DNA of 64,000 nucleotides. Origin: Magnolia sinica. Taxonomy: Eukaryota; Streptophyta; Magnoliopsida; Magnoliales; Magnoliaceae. The position numbers and the translations under genes were made by a program. The stretch covers positions 14,888,032-14,952,031 of the forward strand of contig NC_080582.1 of the NCBI RefSeq assembly GCF_029962835.1, written 5' to 3'. The notes under the pieces were generated by a model. The model was given only the letters and a program-made list of their open reading frames with translations, did no database searches and had not been told where the DNA came from. This document shows, one piece after another, positions 12,201 through 22,439 of this stretch. How positions within the stretch are numbered: the first letter of the stretch is position 1; each line of letters begins with the position of its first letter.

Positions 12201-15200
12201 GTATAGACCCCTGTGGTCTTGCACGCATGGTTGAGCATGATGAGCACTGTTGGTGTCCTAATTAGCAATTGGTAGTTTCCTTTTAGTCCACTTGTTTTGC
12301 AAGCTATTTGCATTAGGACTTAGACTAAGAGCTTGAATAGTAAAGTTTTCTACATTTTCTACAAGAAGTTAAAAAATGCATGTAAAGCCATGCATTTGGG
12401 ATGCTATGAGATACTACCTATCTGGAACCTACGATGGAGTTGAGCAACCCCAGAACCCTTCAACCAATCATTTTCCTGCTCATTTGCAAATATTGAAGGT
12501 TTTCCACATCTTTTTTAATTGAACCTCCAAAACCAACTGCCTAGCACTTGGCTGGTTGTTGTTAATCACATCAAATCTCATTACAGATATCATTTTGCAG
12601 CCTGTGCAAAGTCAATGGACCTCAAGCTCATTAAAATCTTTAAAACTTAAGTTGCATAAAGTGTGAGGGGAAGCAAGTTTGAATTTGGATTCCAATACTA
12701 GAGAGAGGAAGCAGCTATTTCAAAACGTTAGGAATTGAGATAACTGGGTGACAGGAGCAAGAGCGTGATCCCAACGGGGAAGCATGTGCGCCACCTTGAG
12801 CAGAAGGTTCTTGCAAGTTGCAACAAAGCTACAAGACCAGGTTGTCCACAACAAAACTCTTAAAAGCTACCTTCGACCCACTAACCAAGGAAAACTATGC
12901 TCTTAAAACTAGGAGAGCCTATCAAAATTTTTTAAATATTTTTAGGAGGAAGTCCATCCTTTCATTATTCTTGGGTTATCACTGAATTTCATGGGAAATT
13001 TACCAAGAAATTAAAAGCAAAAAGAAGATTAAAAAAATCCCATCCGTAGTAGGGTAGCAACATAGGGTTCGAGTCAACCCAAACCCAGTTGTCCCAACCT
13101 GGGATCGGGTCAAGTTGTCATGGTCCTCGGGTTTGGGTTCAGGTTGGAAAATGGCAACTTGATTTGAATTTGGGTTGGGTTTGGGCTGAGCAAATTTGGG
13201 TCAGGTTAGGTCAGGTTGGGAATAATCAAATGTATCTGAGCCAGTTTGAGGTTGGGTTGGGTAGAGTTAGGTTGGGTATGGAGGAATTCAGGTTGGAATT
13301 CATGTCAGGTTGGGTCCTCTTGATGTTGGGTTGGGCTCAGGTTGACCCTCGACCCAAGCCAAACTGCCCAAGTTGCACCCCTAATCTATAGGTTTTTCCT
13401 TAGTAAAGATTATAAGTGTTTTAGGTAGTAGGGACTAGGAAGAAGTAGATTATAAGTGTTTTAGGTAGTAGGGAGAAGTTGATCGACTTCAGTTTTCTTG
13501 ATGTAATATTGCAGTACAAAATGGTTTCAGCTTTCATTTGGAACATGCACAACAAGGCAAGGAGCCCGATGAAAGAATTGTCTGTCGCTAGGAAAAAAAA
13601 AAGTTTTGCCCCTTTCCTAGGAAATGATTTTTTGGTCCAATAGCCATTTATCAGGAAATGATTTTGCTAGTACTGACATCCAAACACAAAGTAAAAGAAA
13701 AATCTATATTCATCATAAAGTAGGTTACTGAACAAAAAATTGATTTTTGGTTGTCATCCAAATTGGGTGTAAGAGATAAACAACAGAACCAACCTGAGAA
13801 GTTGTAGTAGAAGACTCTGTTACTTCTTCTAATGATCTCAAACATTGAGCAGCAGCCCAATCATTCTTGAATAGGATGGATTCCTTCCCATTTTCCTTTC
13901 CTTTACTACTCAAAATAATAGAAGCAGCCTTGTTATTTTTCTGTAACTTCTCCACCAATAGGCTGTTCTCTTTCATCAATGAAGATATCTGCATAGAGAA
14001 GATGCTACCATATTTTAGTTCGAATTATCTGAGTTTTATATTTCAATCATGAGTTCTAGAAAGATCCCAAGATGACCTACCTGCATTTGAAATGCATCAT
14101 GTATGCAAATCTCCATGTCATCATGCAACTCGCAAGTAAATTATGATAGTTGATCATACACATTTGTCAATATATCCTCAAAAGAAAGAAAAGCAAATGC
14201 ATCTAAGTTAATGGGGCTACAGGATATCATAGCTTACATATATTGACCTCCCATTCTCCAATTCGCAGAAGATAGATGTTTTACAAACACCAGATACACG
14301 ACAGTGTTTTACACTAGAAATGAAAACTGAAACTTTTAAAATGCTTTTACTTTTTTTTTTTTCTTTGAGCAGCATGATGCCTTTGAAATGTTTTTATCAA
14401 CTAGCATGGCTGTACTTGCTAGCTTCCAACGAAAGTATTTTTACTGCAAGTACCTTTTTCATAAAAGAACCATGAATGTAAGTCATGCTTTTCTCGACTA
14501 CATGGATTAGCTGTTGAGAGCTCCCTGCATGGAATGTTGGTGTCAATGGGTGGGCCTGCTCTATATGTGATAATGGCAGTATCACCATAAGTGTCATACT
14601 CTATGCAGCTTCATCCAAAATCAAGGGGACAAGACTCCTTGTGCTTGTCCCATGGCAATGATAGTTAGGTGACTCACAGGTCTATTGGTCACTATCTAGG
14701 CATCTGTGATTCAGGTAACATCATTGGTTACCTCACATGCGGAGTCCAATATCAAGGAATTCCTAGTTTGAACCTACCTGAGTGCTAGGGCTAGTTGTCA
14801 TGGTCTGAGGTGCTCCCCAAGCATAGACCATGGAACACCCTGTACTCAAGAGCTCCAAAGCTTTCAACTTCATAAGATTGGTTAGAACTTAGAAATGAGG
14901 ATCACTTCTTAGACTAAGAACCTCCTACCTACTTTACATGGATGGCTAGTAGCATGAGGCTATATAGCAATTGCCCAATGGCTAGGAACACTGTAGAAAC
15001 CTTTTAGACTACGCTACTTCTCTCTATGAAACCCCACTAGAGAATTCTAGAACATTCTAGAGATTTCTACACTTCTCTGCACAATTCTGGCCCTCCCTAG
15101 AATTCTCTATAATACTCTATAGACAACGTACAGGGCCTCTAATGTACAGGAAGAGCACAGCTTGGCTAAGGTACAGGAAGAGCACAGCTTGGCTAAGTCC

Positions 15201-18200
15201 TTGATTTAATCTCTTACAAATGTCGGGTCCGAGACCATTTCCCCTGCTTATTATTCCAATGCTATCTTTGACTTCTTGTCAATAACCTTCCATGTTAGTT
15301 TCTTGAATTGTCACAGCTCACAAGTCACAAAATGTCATCTCAACTTCCTTGTAACCAAGGTATTTCGTATCGGTAACGGTGACTGTAACGGTCACCACCA
15401 TTACCGATACGAGTATCGGTATTTCGGCCGCCATGGCTAATACGGGGGTGTAATGACCATTATGACCCCTGTAACGGTTGAAATTTTCTTTGCCCTAAAA
15501 ATTCTGAGAAAATATCTAGAAAATTCATAATAATGTACCCAAATATGTAGTCATTTTTTTGTTTTGAACATGTTTATGGTAGTGTAACGGTCCATTCTTT
15601 GGTGAGAGTGTTGAATCGAGCTGTCTAGTGAATTTGTGAATATGATTATATGTCTCTAATGTTTATACATCACAATCATGAGAAATCAGAAAAAAGACAT
15701 AAATACTACATTTTCAATTTTTTGAAAAAAAAAAAAGGCCCTCGGAGCTTCTATTCGCTCAAATCACTTCAATCTATGGTTTTAAGTTTAAAAATTATAG
15801 TAAGAGTGGTCGAAATCTATTGTAAAATGATTTAGGAGAGTCTTTGGAATGAGAAAGGTGAAAAAATGAGGAGAAAAATGGCTTTAAATAGAAAAAAAAG
15901 AGCCATTTTTCAATCGTTATGGGAGTAACAGTCGTGATGCCCAATAACGGCCTTTACGGCCACCGTAACGGCCAATATGGTCCCAAAAAAACCAACTACC
16001 CCATTCCCCTCGTATCACATAACAGTCATAGTCATTATTTATACGTATCAGCCTTTACGGGTGTATCGTAACAGATACGGAACACCTTGCTTGTAACCCT
16101 TGATTAACAACTACAAGGCTGAGATTGTTCCAACCTTGGCCTTCCCTTTCCTCACCATATTTATCATGTAGAGATGTCTATCGTCCATAATGCACATCAC
16201 CCAAGGAAGGGCATTGGAATCAATCACCTCATTCGGGAAATCCAAGCCCAAGATAACCTTCAAGTTGTCCAATGGAATGGTGGAGAGACTTGTTTGTGAC
16301 CCACCTTCCAATTTGTATCTCCACATCCTAGCCAAAGTTACTTCTTAACAGTTGGGTTTCTACAATAGGTTTAATGGTCTCTTGGCCACACCTTGATTTA
16401 AAGAGAGATTTTACTGGGCTTCACACCACTTGAAAAACTAACCAAAGCTGAAACACTTACAAATCTGGAGTTCACCTTTCTATGAAACTGTGTGGACCCA
16501 AAACCAACGTCTACATGGAACCCTCATCCTTGAACTTTCTTTCTATGGATCTCAAAACCTGCGCGAACCCCGACTTCCTAATTTGCTAAACTTCTTCACA
16601 TATAGAAGGGGAAGTAGAAAACTTTACATAGTTCCTTGTTCAACTCTAGAAAAGAACCCCAAAATCAGAAACCCCATATTCAATGATTTTGAATTAAGAC
16701 ACAGATCTCTACATGGATCTAGATCTAGATGAATATATAAATTTAGACCTCAAATCAGATCAAAATAAGGATTACCATCTCCTTGTTACTTTTGAATCCT
16801 GAATTCAGTGCCATTTAGTCTAACCAATGAGCACATTTATGAAAAAAGCACATGCATGAACTGCTGTGGAAACCATATATCCATGGCAGTGTACAGGGAA
16901 CAACAAATAACAGTTTTACTAATCAATACGCACTGCCCCAAACACGACTGCTAGCTAGTCTTGATAACGGACTATGGTGATTGTCACTTCTTTGTCTAAA
17001 ATTATCAGTGATTTGTCTTTTGTACACATCAAAAACATATATGAGATCTGAACCAATCCTCAAGTAAGCTATTCGTTGGATGAGCCATAACCCTACAAAT
17101 TAATTGTGATCTGACAGTTCTATTGAAGGATTTCTGGGGAAGAAAATGGATGGTCATAAAAAATAAATAAATATAAGATCCTTCGACCAATATATTCTTT
17201 CCTAAAAAAAATCCTCCAACAAAGGATTAGGATTGTCCAATCAGCATGAATTTTGAAACATGGCCCATCCAAGGTAGGGTGTACATGTCCTGATAACTGG
17301 TTCAGATCTTTTTCATGTTTGCTACATATTAAAAAAGCAAAGTTAAATGAAAGATAGTGACCAACATTCAAGATTTTCTCCTTGACGAGCAGTTCGGATC
17401 TTGCTAATGTCTGCCATATGCGAAAAGGTGAGTCACTGAATGGTTAAATGAAAGTTTTCTCTGAGTAACTATCATACACATGTTGTTGGCCTGATCTGAA
17501 TCAAGAACATGAAAAAGCAGGAAAAAAACAAGGTAATAAGCAGAGACCTGTGTCTGGAGCCGTTCTCTTTCCATTGCCAGTTGCATGACAAGATCAGTAA
17601 TTACTTTGGTCCTTACACCAATATCCTTTGCCGTGGTGATTTTCACATTGTCAGCTTCATGCAAAGATACTTCCAAACATTCGATCCTACCTCTGAGAAA
17701 ACCCACCTCTTTGTTAACTTCCAAGTTAGTCTCAGTTAGCTGAATGCACTTAGCTTCCGCACTCTCCGCCCTGCTTTCAGCTTTCGAGGCCTTCGCCTTC
17801 AGATCCTCAATCAACTTCTCCATATCACTGAATGCAGACGCTAACATATTCTGCCGTTCTTGACTGGCTTCATCAGATGCCTTGGCATGCTGTAACTTGG
17901 TCTCGGTTTGCCTCAGCTGCTTCTCAAGCAGGTTCACCTTTTCCATTAAATTACTACGTTGAAGAGACATTAATTCAGTAAGTTCCAAGCGCTTGGCTTC
18001 TGCAATCTCCACCCTCATTTTCTCTTCTGAGAGTTTCGCTCTCAAATCTGCAATCGTATTTTCAAAACCACAGATTTGAGACTCCAACGTACTCCACAAC
18101 TCAAGGCTTGATTCGACTGAGACCCTCCCATCCCTTGAACGTACATCAGATTCCATCGGCTGCCCCTCAAGCGACGCTAGTCTATATCTGAAAGATCCAG

Positions 18201-19844
18201 CTTCAGAGCCAGCGACACTGTATCTATCTTCAGCCTCCTTGAGACTGGGCTTTGAATTATCGATTTCCATGAGCTTCCTTAAAGCACTTTCTTCTCGTTG
18301 CATTGAGCCATTCAAATTCAACTGGACAATCTGGAGCTTTCCCATCAGTTCTTTTGAAATGCCCATCAGGATCTCAGCTGTATTTTCTGACTCGAATAAC
18401 CGCTCCGAAACAAGATCCACTGTTTCTTCTGCACAATGCAGTTTCACTTTGAGCTCTTCTTCATTGTGACTTGATTCCGAGAGCCACTTCTCAAGGTCCA
18501 ACTCCCTGGCCAACGATTTCTCCAACATTTTCAGGATATGTCTTTGTTGTTCGGTGGTCTGCATCTTCACCTTGGTATTCACAGACGAAAATTGACTGAT
18601 TTCCGGAAACTCTGCAACACCACTATTCCCTGCTAATATGCTCACATGAGTGAAAATGTGGCAGTTAATTGACTACATGCATCTTTTATCCAGAGTTTTC
18701 CACCTATCATTACAAGGAGAAAGATATTATCCTCAGACCCCAAAAGAGGAGTCAATGGTTCGGTGATCCAGACCACTGATCAGGTGTTCCCACAGTGGTC
18801 GATCACAAGATCTTGCCATCTTTCTGTTGAATGTGGACGTTTGTTGCAGCTTTTTTTTTCCCCCCTTCAAACATGGATTAAGATTGTCCCATCAGGGGGA
18901 CTTTAGAGTAAAGACCATCCACAATGGGGCCCCACAGATCAAAGAGCAATAAGAACACTTGTATTGACGCCGGGACCCTAGAAACTACATATCTATGTGT
19001 AACTGCAGGCTGAGGAATTCCTCTGAATCATCGCCCAAAGATAAGTATAGCCAGTTCAGGTTCTGCATCTGTGCAAGAGAGCTGACTGTTCAGTGGTCCA
19101 GACTATTAATCTGATAGGCCCTATTGGTTCATGTCTTAAGAATCTCCCAGATTGGAAGATCATAACCATCCAATCTGTGGCCTTTCTTCCATTGACTGTC
19201 GACAACTATTGTATCTTTCTGTTAGCCATCTATCCTCATGCCAACAATCCAAGGGTTAGAATTATGTCATCGGGGAGATCGAGGATTCTATTTTCTGGAG
19301 GGGCCCATCAGACCTACCGTCTGGATGACCAAAACATTTAACCCGTTTGTGCAGATCATAGTTTGAAAACCCGAAAACTCGACTTGACTTGATGTTCAAT
19401 TGGGTCTAGTGGACTCATAGATGAGACCTGACTTGACTCAATATTTAAAATTTATAAATTAAAAATATTAGGATTGCCAGTTGATCTAAAGTTAGTATTG
19501 TATAAAGAATTATAAAATAGAAACTCAAAGCATCAAACTACTTGATGACACCCTGGTTTAGTGAGCCTCTCCTCTATCAGAGGGTGTTACATCATTTTCC
19601 CTTATAACTGTTAAATTTTCTTTATTAAAAATAAAATCATGACTCACTGGGTGACTCAGTTCAAGGCACTGCGAGTCGCTTCAACTTGGTCATTGAGTTA
19701 CCCAACGAGTATTCATGAGTCGGCATTGAGTCAGACCTAGGACTGAGTTTCCAAGCGACTGGGCTCGAAATCTCGCAAAGTCAAGTTGACTTGGTTGAAT
19801 TTTGAGTTGTTCGCCCAGTTTTAGAACTATGTTGCAGATGGTAT

Positions 19845-19925
<81 letters not shown>

Positions 19926-20688
19926 TTTCTCTTTATTGGTTTATTGTTCTCATCCTCATTAAATAACATGCGTCATGTATCTTTGTTTATGTATGGGTCA
20001 TTTGGACCCACCATGCATACAAGTGAACAGCATCCTTTCAATTTTTTTAATTTTATTTTATTATTTTATTATTATTATTATTATTTTTAAGAGTTCCATG
20101 AACTACCAACTGACCCAAGGATGAAACTAGTGGTCCAGAGATGGAATTTCACGACTTACAATAATCCTCCCCACCAAAGGAGATGGTGCTTTGGAACTTG
20201 GCTGATAGCATTCTCATACCAGAAACCTGTTGTTGCAACTGTTTCAAAGATTCTTCAGAATCATGCAAATTTCCTTCCACTTCTGTAGAAGTTTCTTTGA
20301 AGTTTTCACATAAAGATATCTTGTCACGGGCATCCATGATCTCTTCCTGGAGAGAAATCATGAAATTGTCCAGCTCTTTCACCTCCGAATCTAAGATCCC
20401 AGATAAGATATCAAATTCCAACGCCTTCTCGATGGAGTCAGCTGAGACATCTTCACTCTCTATGACCAACGCTTCGTAATCACTTGCCCTAGCTTCAACA
20501 TGCATCAAAAGTATTTTTAAGTTCAATAGCTTCTCGGAAGAATACGCTAAATCAAGATCCACCCTTTTCAAGACTTCTCCAGAGCTGCCAAGTCTCCTTA
20601 TTATGCTTTCACTAGGTGAGCATTCCAATTCTGCTTGTGGATCACTGGCATGAATATGATCAGCAGAATCATCATTGATGATGGCCAT
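3029..20688 (-). CDS. WIT1: WPP domain-interacting tail-anchored protein (WIT1/WIT2 family), 4 coding exons
   Basis: Coding exons are 20688-20160, 18629-17548, 13988-13794 and 3244-3029 (stop TGA at 3029-3031). All junctions are GT/AG and in phase, giving 2022 nt and 673 residues. Exon 2 is a long Glu/Lys/Leu-rich coiled coil (about residues 180-537). Residues about 648-666 form one hydrophobic segment (YVFIALLVVLVSVLAVYLF), followed by only seven residues, which is a tail-anchor layout. Known family members (Arabidopsis WIT1 and WIT2, similar length) sit in the outer nuclear envelope. They bind WIP KASH proteins, help recruit RanGAP through its WPP domain, and link nuclei to myosin XI-i. The assignment rests on length, coiled coil, tail anchor and my recognition of the family; WIT1 versus WIT2 orthology is not decided. 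Introns are 1530, 3559 and 10549 nt, the last unusually long and full of transposons. Confidence 0.9.
3763..4058. mobile_element. MITE with GGCCTGTTTGGAT ends (Harbinger/hAT-like)
   Basis: The left end GGCCTGTTTGGATT and right end AATCCAAACATGACC are inverted. It lies in WIT intron 3. No certain target duplication was seen. Confidence 0.5.
4059..6366. other. WIT intron 3, unresolved segment
   Basis: No supportable gene is seen. Stretches at about 4390-5330 have uneven composition and look like decayed retroelement sequence, but no domain can be read. Confidence 0.4.
6383..6574 (-). mobile_element. SINE family A, copy 2
   Basis: It is reverse-oriented: the T-rich tail is on the left, and B box GGGTTTCGAACCC complement and A box lie to the right. 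Flanking 16-bp duplications CCTTTTGCCATCTTCT (6367-6382) and CCTTTCGCCATCATCT (6575-6590) differ at two positions. Confidence 0.85.
6591..8393. other. WIT intron 3, unresolved AT-rich segment
   Basis: I see nothing gene-like. A repeat-like piece lies near 6890-7050 ('acccaactcaatttagatagg'). A short alternating TGTGTGCGCGCG run is near 7145. Confidence 0.4.
8394..9725 (+). mobile_element. Solo LTR, probably Ty3/gypsy (TAT/Ogre-like)
   Basis: The sequence begins TGTTGAGGGTCAAATATTGC and ends in TGTGAACA. It is flanked by perfect 5-bp duplications TTAAC (8389-8393 and 9726-9730). It contains a promoter-like ATAAATAGG near 8847 and the 'GGATTCGACCTCGGTCTCACC' type 3' segment seen in plant gypsy LTRs. 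No internal domain accompanies it, so it is a solo LTR. It lies antisense in WIT intron 3. Confidence 0.88.
9809..9961 (+). mobile_element. SINE family A, copy 3
   Basis: The tRNA-like head and AGGTGGTGAAATCCCAC body match copies 1 and 2. Near-identical flanks CAAGTATCTTTTGGTT (9793-9808) and CAAGTATCGTCTGGTT (9962-9977) are the target duplications. The 3' tail is T-rich rather than a plain A tail. Confidence 0.83.
10101..10978. mobile_element. hAT-like MITE with inverted ends TAGAGGTGTACACGAG
   Basis: Ends TAGAGGTGTACACGAG and CTCGTGTACAGCTCTA are inverted. Flanks GGTTTTGT (10093-10100) and GGTTTTGC (10979-10986) form an 8-bp duplication with one change, typical of hAT. The arms are CGAGTCGAGC-rich. 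The core (10265-10780) includes an end of another MITE (10737-10780). Confidence 0.82.
11275..11921. mobile_element. Harbinger-like MITE (GGGCCTGTTTGG ends) containing a SINE
   Basis: Left GGGCCTGTTTGGACAC...TTCTGTCCCAG pairs with right TGGGACAGAACATTG...CCAAATGGCCCC. Flanks TAA and TAG fit a 3-bp TWA-type duplication imperfectly. A SINE of a second family interrupts it. Confidence 0.65.
11430..11575 (+). mobile_element. tRNA-derived SINE, family B, with perfect target duplication
   Basis: A box TAGCTCAAGTGGTAGA and B box GGTATCGATTCCC are followed by an A-rich tail. A perfect 16-bp duplication GCGGCATATATGCACA flanks it (11414-11429, 11576-11591). Its body differs from family A. Confidence 0.9.
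11922..13065. other. WIT intron 3, unresolved segment
   Basis: No gene or recognised element is seen. Words such as CACATGTG and GGGGGTCCAC suggest old repeat material. Confidence 0.35.
13066..13381. mobile_element. MITE-like GGGTTGGG-rich repeat
   Basis: It starts TAGGGTTCGAGTCAACCC and ends AAGTTGCACCCCTA, with a body dominated by GGGTTGGGT/CAGGTTG words like the element at 61912-62530. No target duplication was found. Confidence 0.45.
13794..13988 (-). CDS. WIT1: WIT coding exon 3
   Basis: This is a 195-nt phase-0 exon of 65 residues beginning ISSLMKENSLLVEKLQKNN. It continues the coiled coil and ends ...SSTTTSQ. Acceptor CTATGCAG|ATA and donor TTCTCAG|GTTGG flank it. Flanking intron sequence is repeat-rich, while the exon itself is an uninterrupted reading frame that joins exons 2 and 4 without a phase change. 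Confidence 0.87.
15356..16089. mobile_element. hAT-like MITE with perfect 8-bp duplication CTTGTAAC
   Basis: Ends CAAGGTATTTCGTATCGG and CCGTATCTGTTACG...CACCTTG complement each other. The duplication CTTGTAAC is exact at 15348-15355 and 16090-16097. The interior is rich in GTAACGG/CGATACG words. Confidence 0.88.
16111..16335 (-). pseudogene. Retropepsin-like fragment of a gypsy element
   Basis: The 74-residue frame contains SLSTIPLDNLKVILGLDFPN and VMCIMDDRHLYMINMV, the spacing seen after the active-site region of gypsy proteases ('ilGmdFL'). It is isolated, with no joined RT or integrase, so it is a relic. Confidence 0.5.
17548..18629 (-). CDS. WIT1: WIT coding exon 2 (coiled coil)
   Basis: The exon is 1082 nt. 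Its first two bases complete codon 177 (T+GG, Trp). It encodes the main heptad-rich coiled coil, rich in Glu, Lys, Leu and Ala. It ends ...RLQTQ with CAG|GTCTCT. The acceptor region reads TTAGCAG|GG, a NAGNAG tandem; use of the upstream AG would also stay in frame. Confidence 0.9.
19357..19831. mobile_element. hAT-like MITE (CATAGTTTGAAAAC ends) in WIT intron 1
   Basis: Left CATAGTTTGAAAAC and right GTTTTAGAACTATG are inverted. Flanks GTGCAGAT (19349-19356) and TTGCAGAT (19832-19839) differ by one base. The interior has TTGACTTG/GACTCAG words. Confidence 0.8.
19849..19923. repeat. (GA)n microsatellite
   Basis: About 37 uninterrupted GA units lie in WIT intron 1; the transcript reads (CU)n. 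Confidence 0.97.
20160..20688 (-). CDS. WIT1: WIT coding exon 1
   Basis: The exon starts at ATG 20686-20688 (MAIINDDSADHIHASDPQ) and encodes 176 residues plus the first base of codon 177. The donor at 20159-20158 reads TATT|GTAAGT, a strong consensus. The acidic, helix-prone N-terminal part of the protein lies here. An acceptor just upstream (20710-20709, TTTTCAG|GAG) places this ATG 20 nt into its exon, so it is the first AUG of the exon. Confidence 0.88.
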
Positions 20689-20707
20689 GATCTGATGGAT
20701 TTGTTCT

Positions 20708-20742
20708 CCTGAAAAGAAAAACCAAAAAGAAAAGTTTCAATC

Positions 20743-20779
<37 letters not shown>

Positions 20780-20822
20780 GAAAAGAAAAACTAAACAGAA
20801 AAGTTTCAATCAACACACACAT
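20708..20822 (-). repeat. Tandem duplication carrying the 5'UTR splice acceptor and a (CA)n run
   Basis: The segment CCTGAAAAGAAAAAC to AAGTTTCAATCAACACACA occurs at 20708 and again at 20777 (period 69), with (CA)n between. Each copy holds a minus-strand TTTTCTTTTCAG|G acceptor (20709 and 20778). Confidence 0.85.
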
Positions 20823-21117
20823 ACCAACTTGTGCATGCAATTGTTTTATAGGAAATATACAAACCTTATCGCTTTCCAAAGCCATACAGCTGTGTAAAGT
20901 TACAATCAGTTGTGTATATAAAATCAAATCAAGCTTGGAGCCATTTACGTAAAATTGGATGGCCTCTACAATGCTCATACGATTGTGCATAGAAAAAGCC
21001 CTGTTGCATGGTTTATGAGGAGGAAGTGGAAAGATTGTCAGAGGGTCTGGGAATGTTGGGACTTTTTAGGTGAGAGTTGGTTGTGACCGAATTGATTTAT
21101 TAGTTATGAGAAGAACT

Positions 21118-21330
21118 TTGATACTCTGGCAGTGTGTGATGGATGATGCACGGGCACATATACACTACTAGGAAATTTCATAGATGGAATACAAGTAAAC
21201 TGCCCAAGTTAGGGTTGCTTTGATAATCAACATTTATTGGATGTATATAAATGAAAAATAGCCAAGGGTCTTATTTCAACAAATGTGTCAACGAATTGAA
21301 GGTTAGGATTGTTCAACCAATTTAAATTTT
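21118..21330. mobile_element. Partial copy of the TACTCTGGCAGTG MITE
   Basis: It begins TACTCTGGCAGTGTGTGATG and its interior ('gttaggattgttcaacca') matches the complement of 26030-26060 in the fuller copy at 25938-26297. The far inverted end was not found. Confidence 0.55.
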
Positions 21331-22439
21331 GGGCTGGAACTTAGCGACAGTGGGTACCACAATGTAGCCAGCTTAATTTGAGCTAATATATTCCAAGTAT
21401 ACCATTTCTAACTGCCTGCATGCATATCGAGTGCCATATGCCGCCAAAGTATCAAATCACTCCCCATTAACTAATCAACACTGGCCTTGGTGCTACACTG
21501 TAGCTTTTGAATTTCGCCAACCACTGATCTCTAGGCCTCTATCTGCCATGGCCTTGGTTGTATACTTTTTAAGACTCTCAAAGCTGGCCTTATATCATTG
21601 ATAGCAGGAAAGAACCTTCTCCAACCCCAGCACACACCAGTAGTTGTTTTCGGATTTCTTTATTTAGTATTTAACCAACAGACAGAATTCCATGCAACAT
21701 GTCATGTATGATGATCCAAACCATGCATTCCACAAACTTTGCCATTAATTGGCCACTAAACAAAAATTGTCTCAATTGGATTTTTCTAATAAATGGATGT
21801 TTTTGTCACTGAATGGGAGCCGCTCCTTATTACTTTTAGTGCACATTTGTGCTCCACAAACTAAAGGGTTATAATAATCAAAACCATGTGATTTTTGGTC
21901 TACAGCCCATTGAGTATTGGACCTATTAAATATCCAATCTCAACCTCATCCACAAATGCACATGTGAGGCAATGTCATGGAGGAACAGTACCTCCCATGC
22001 CTCCAGAGGCATTGGATCAGCTCCCATAAAGAATACAAGTACAATAACAGACTGTGAGGCCATTTGGATCCTTGCATTCATCACCCCCAGATTAGCCAGC
22101 ACTGGCATTTGTTTCAAGACCACCTCATTTCCCAAAAGTAGGGATTGACAACTCCCAAGAAGGTGTTATTGCAACTCCATGGATGGTAAGCTCCCACAAC
22201 ATCCCACCTAGACACACACACACACCCCACCCCACAAATAGCACTCCTTGATATCCGGTGTTTTTTCACTTGTCCCCAAGACATCACCCATCAACTTTGG
22301 TTTCTATTTAATTAATTTTTTTTAATTTTTTAATTTTTTTATTATTCCTCTTTCTTTTTGAATCTATCAACCAAACAACAAATTTAAGGATTTATGATTC
22401 CCAATCCTTGATGCCAAACAAACAAAATATTTGTTCAAC

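Larger units (their letters stand above)
14590..16480 (-). mobile_element. Decayed gypsy-type retroelement remnant in WIT intron 2
   Basis: A minus-strand reading frame at 16335-16111 (LDNLKVILGLDF context) resembles the retropepsin region of plant gypsy elements. Adjacent sequence with 'tctagaacattctaga' words looks like its LTR or leader. A hAT MITE interrupts it. Limits are approximate. Confidence 0.5.

Noticed and set aside
13089-13391. Gly/Trp-rich 100-residue frame
   Set aside because: It is the GGGTTGGGT-rich MITE-like repeat.
19781-19969. Ser-Leu repeat protein
   Set aside because: It is the (GA)n microsatellite read in one frame.
19849-20777. CRISPR-like or other spaced array
   Set aside because: Only simple microsatellites are present; no regularly spaced repeats with unique spacers.
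20601-20990. 129-residue minus frame with Val-Cys repeats
   Set aside because: It is the translation of the (CA)n run and the duplicated acceptor region upstream of the WIT start.
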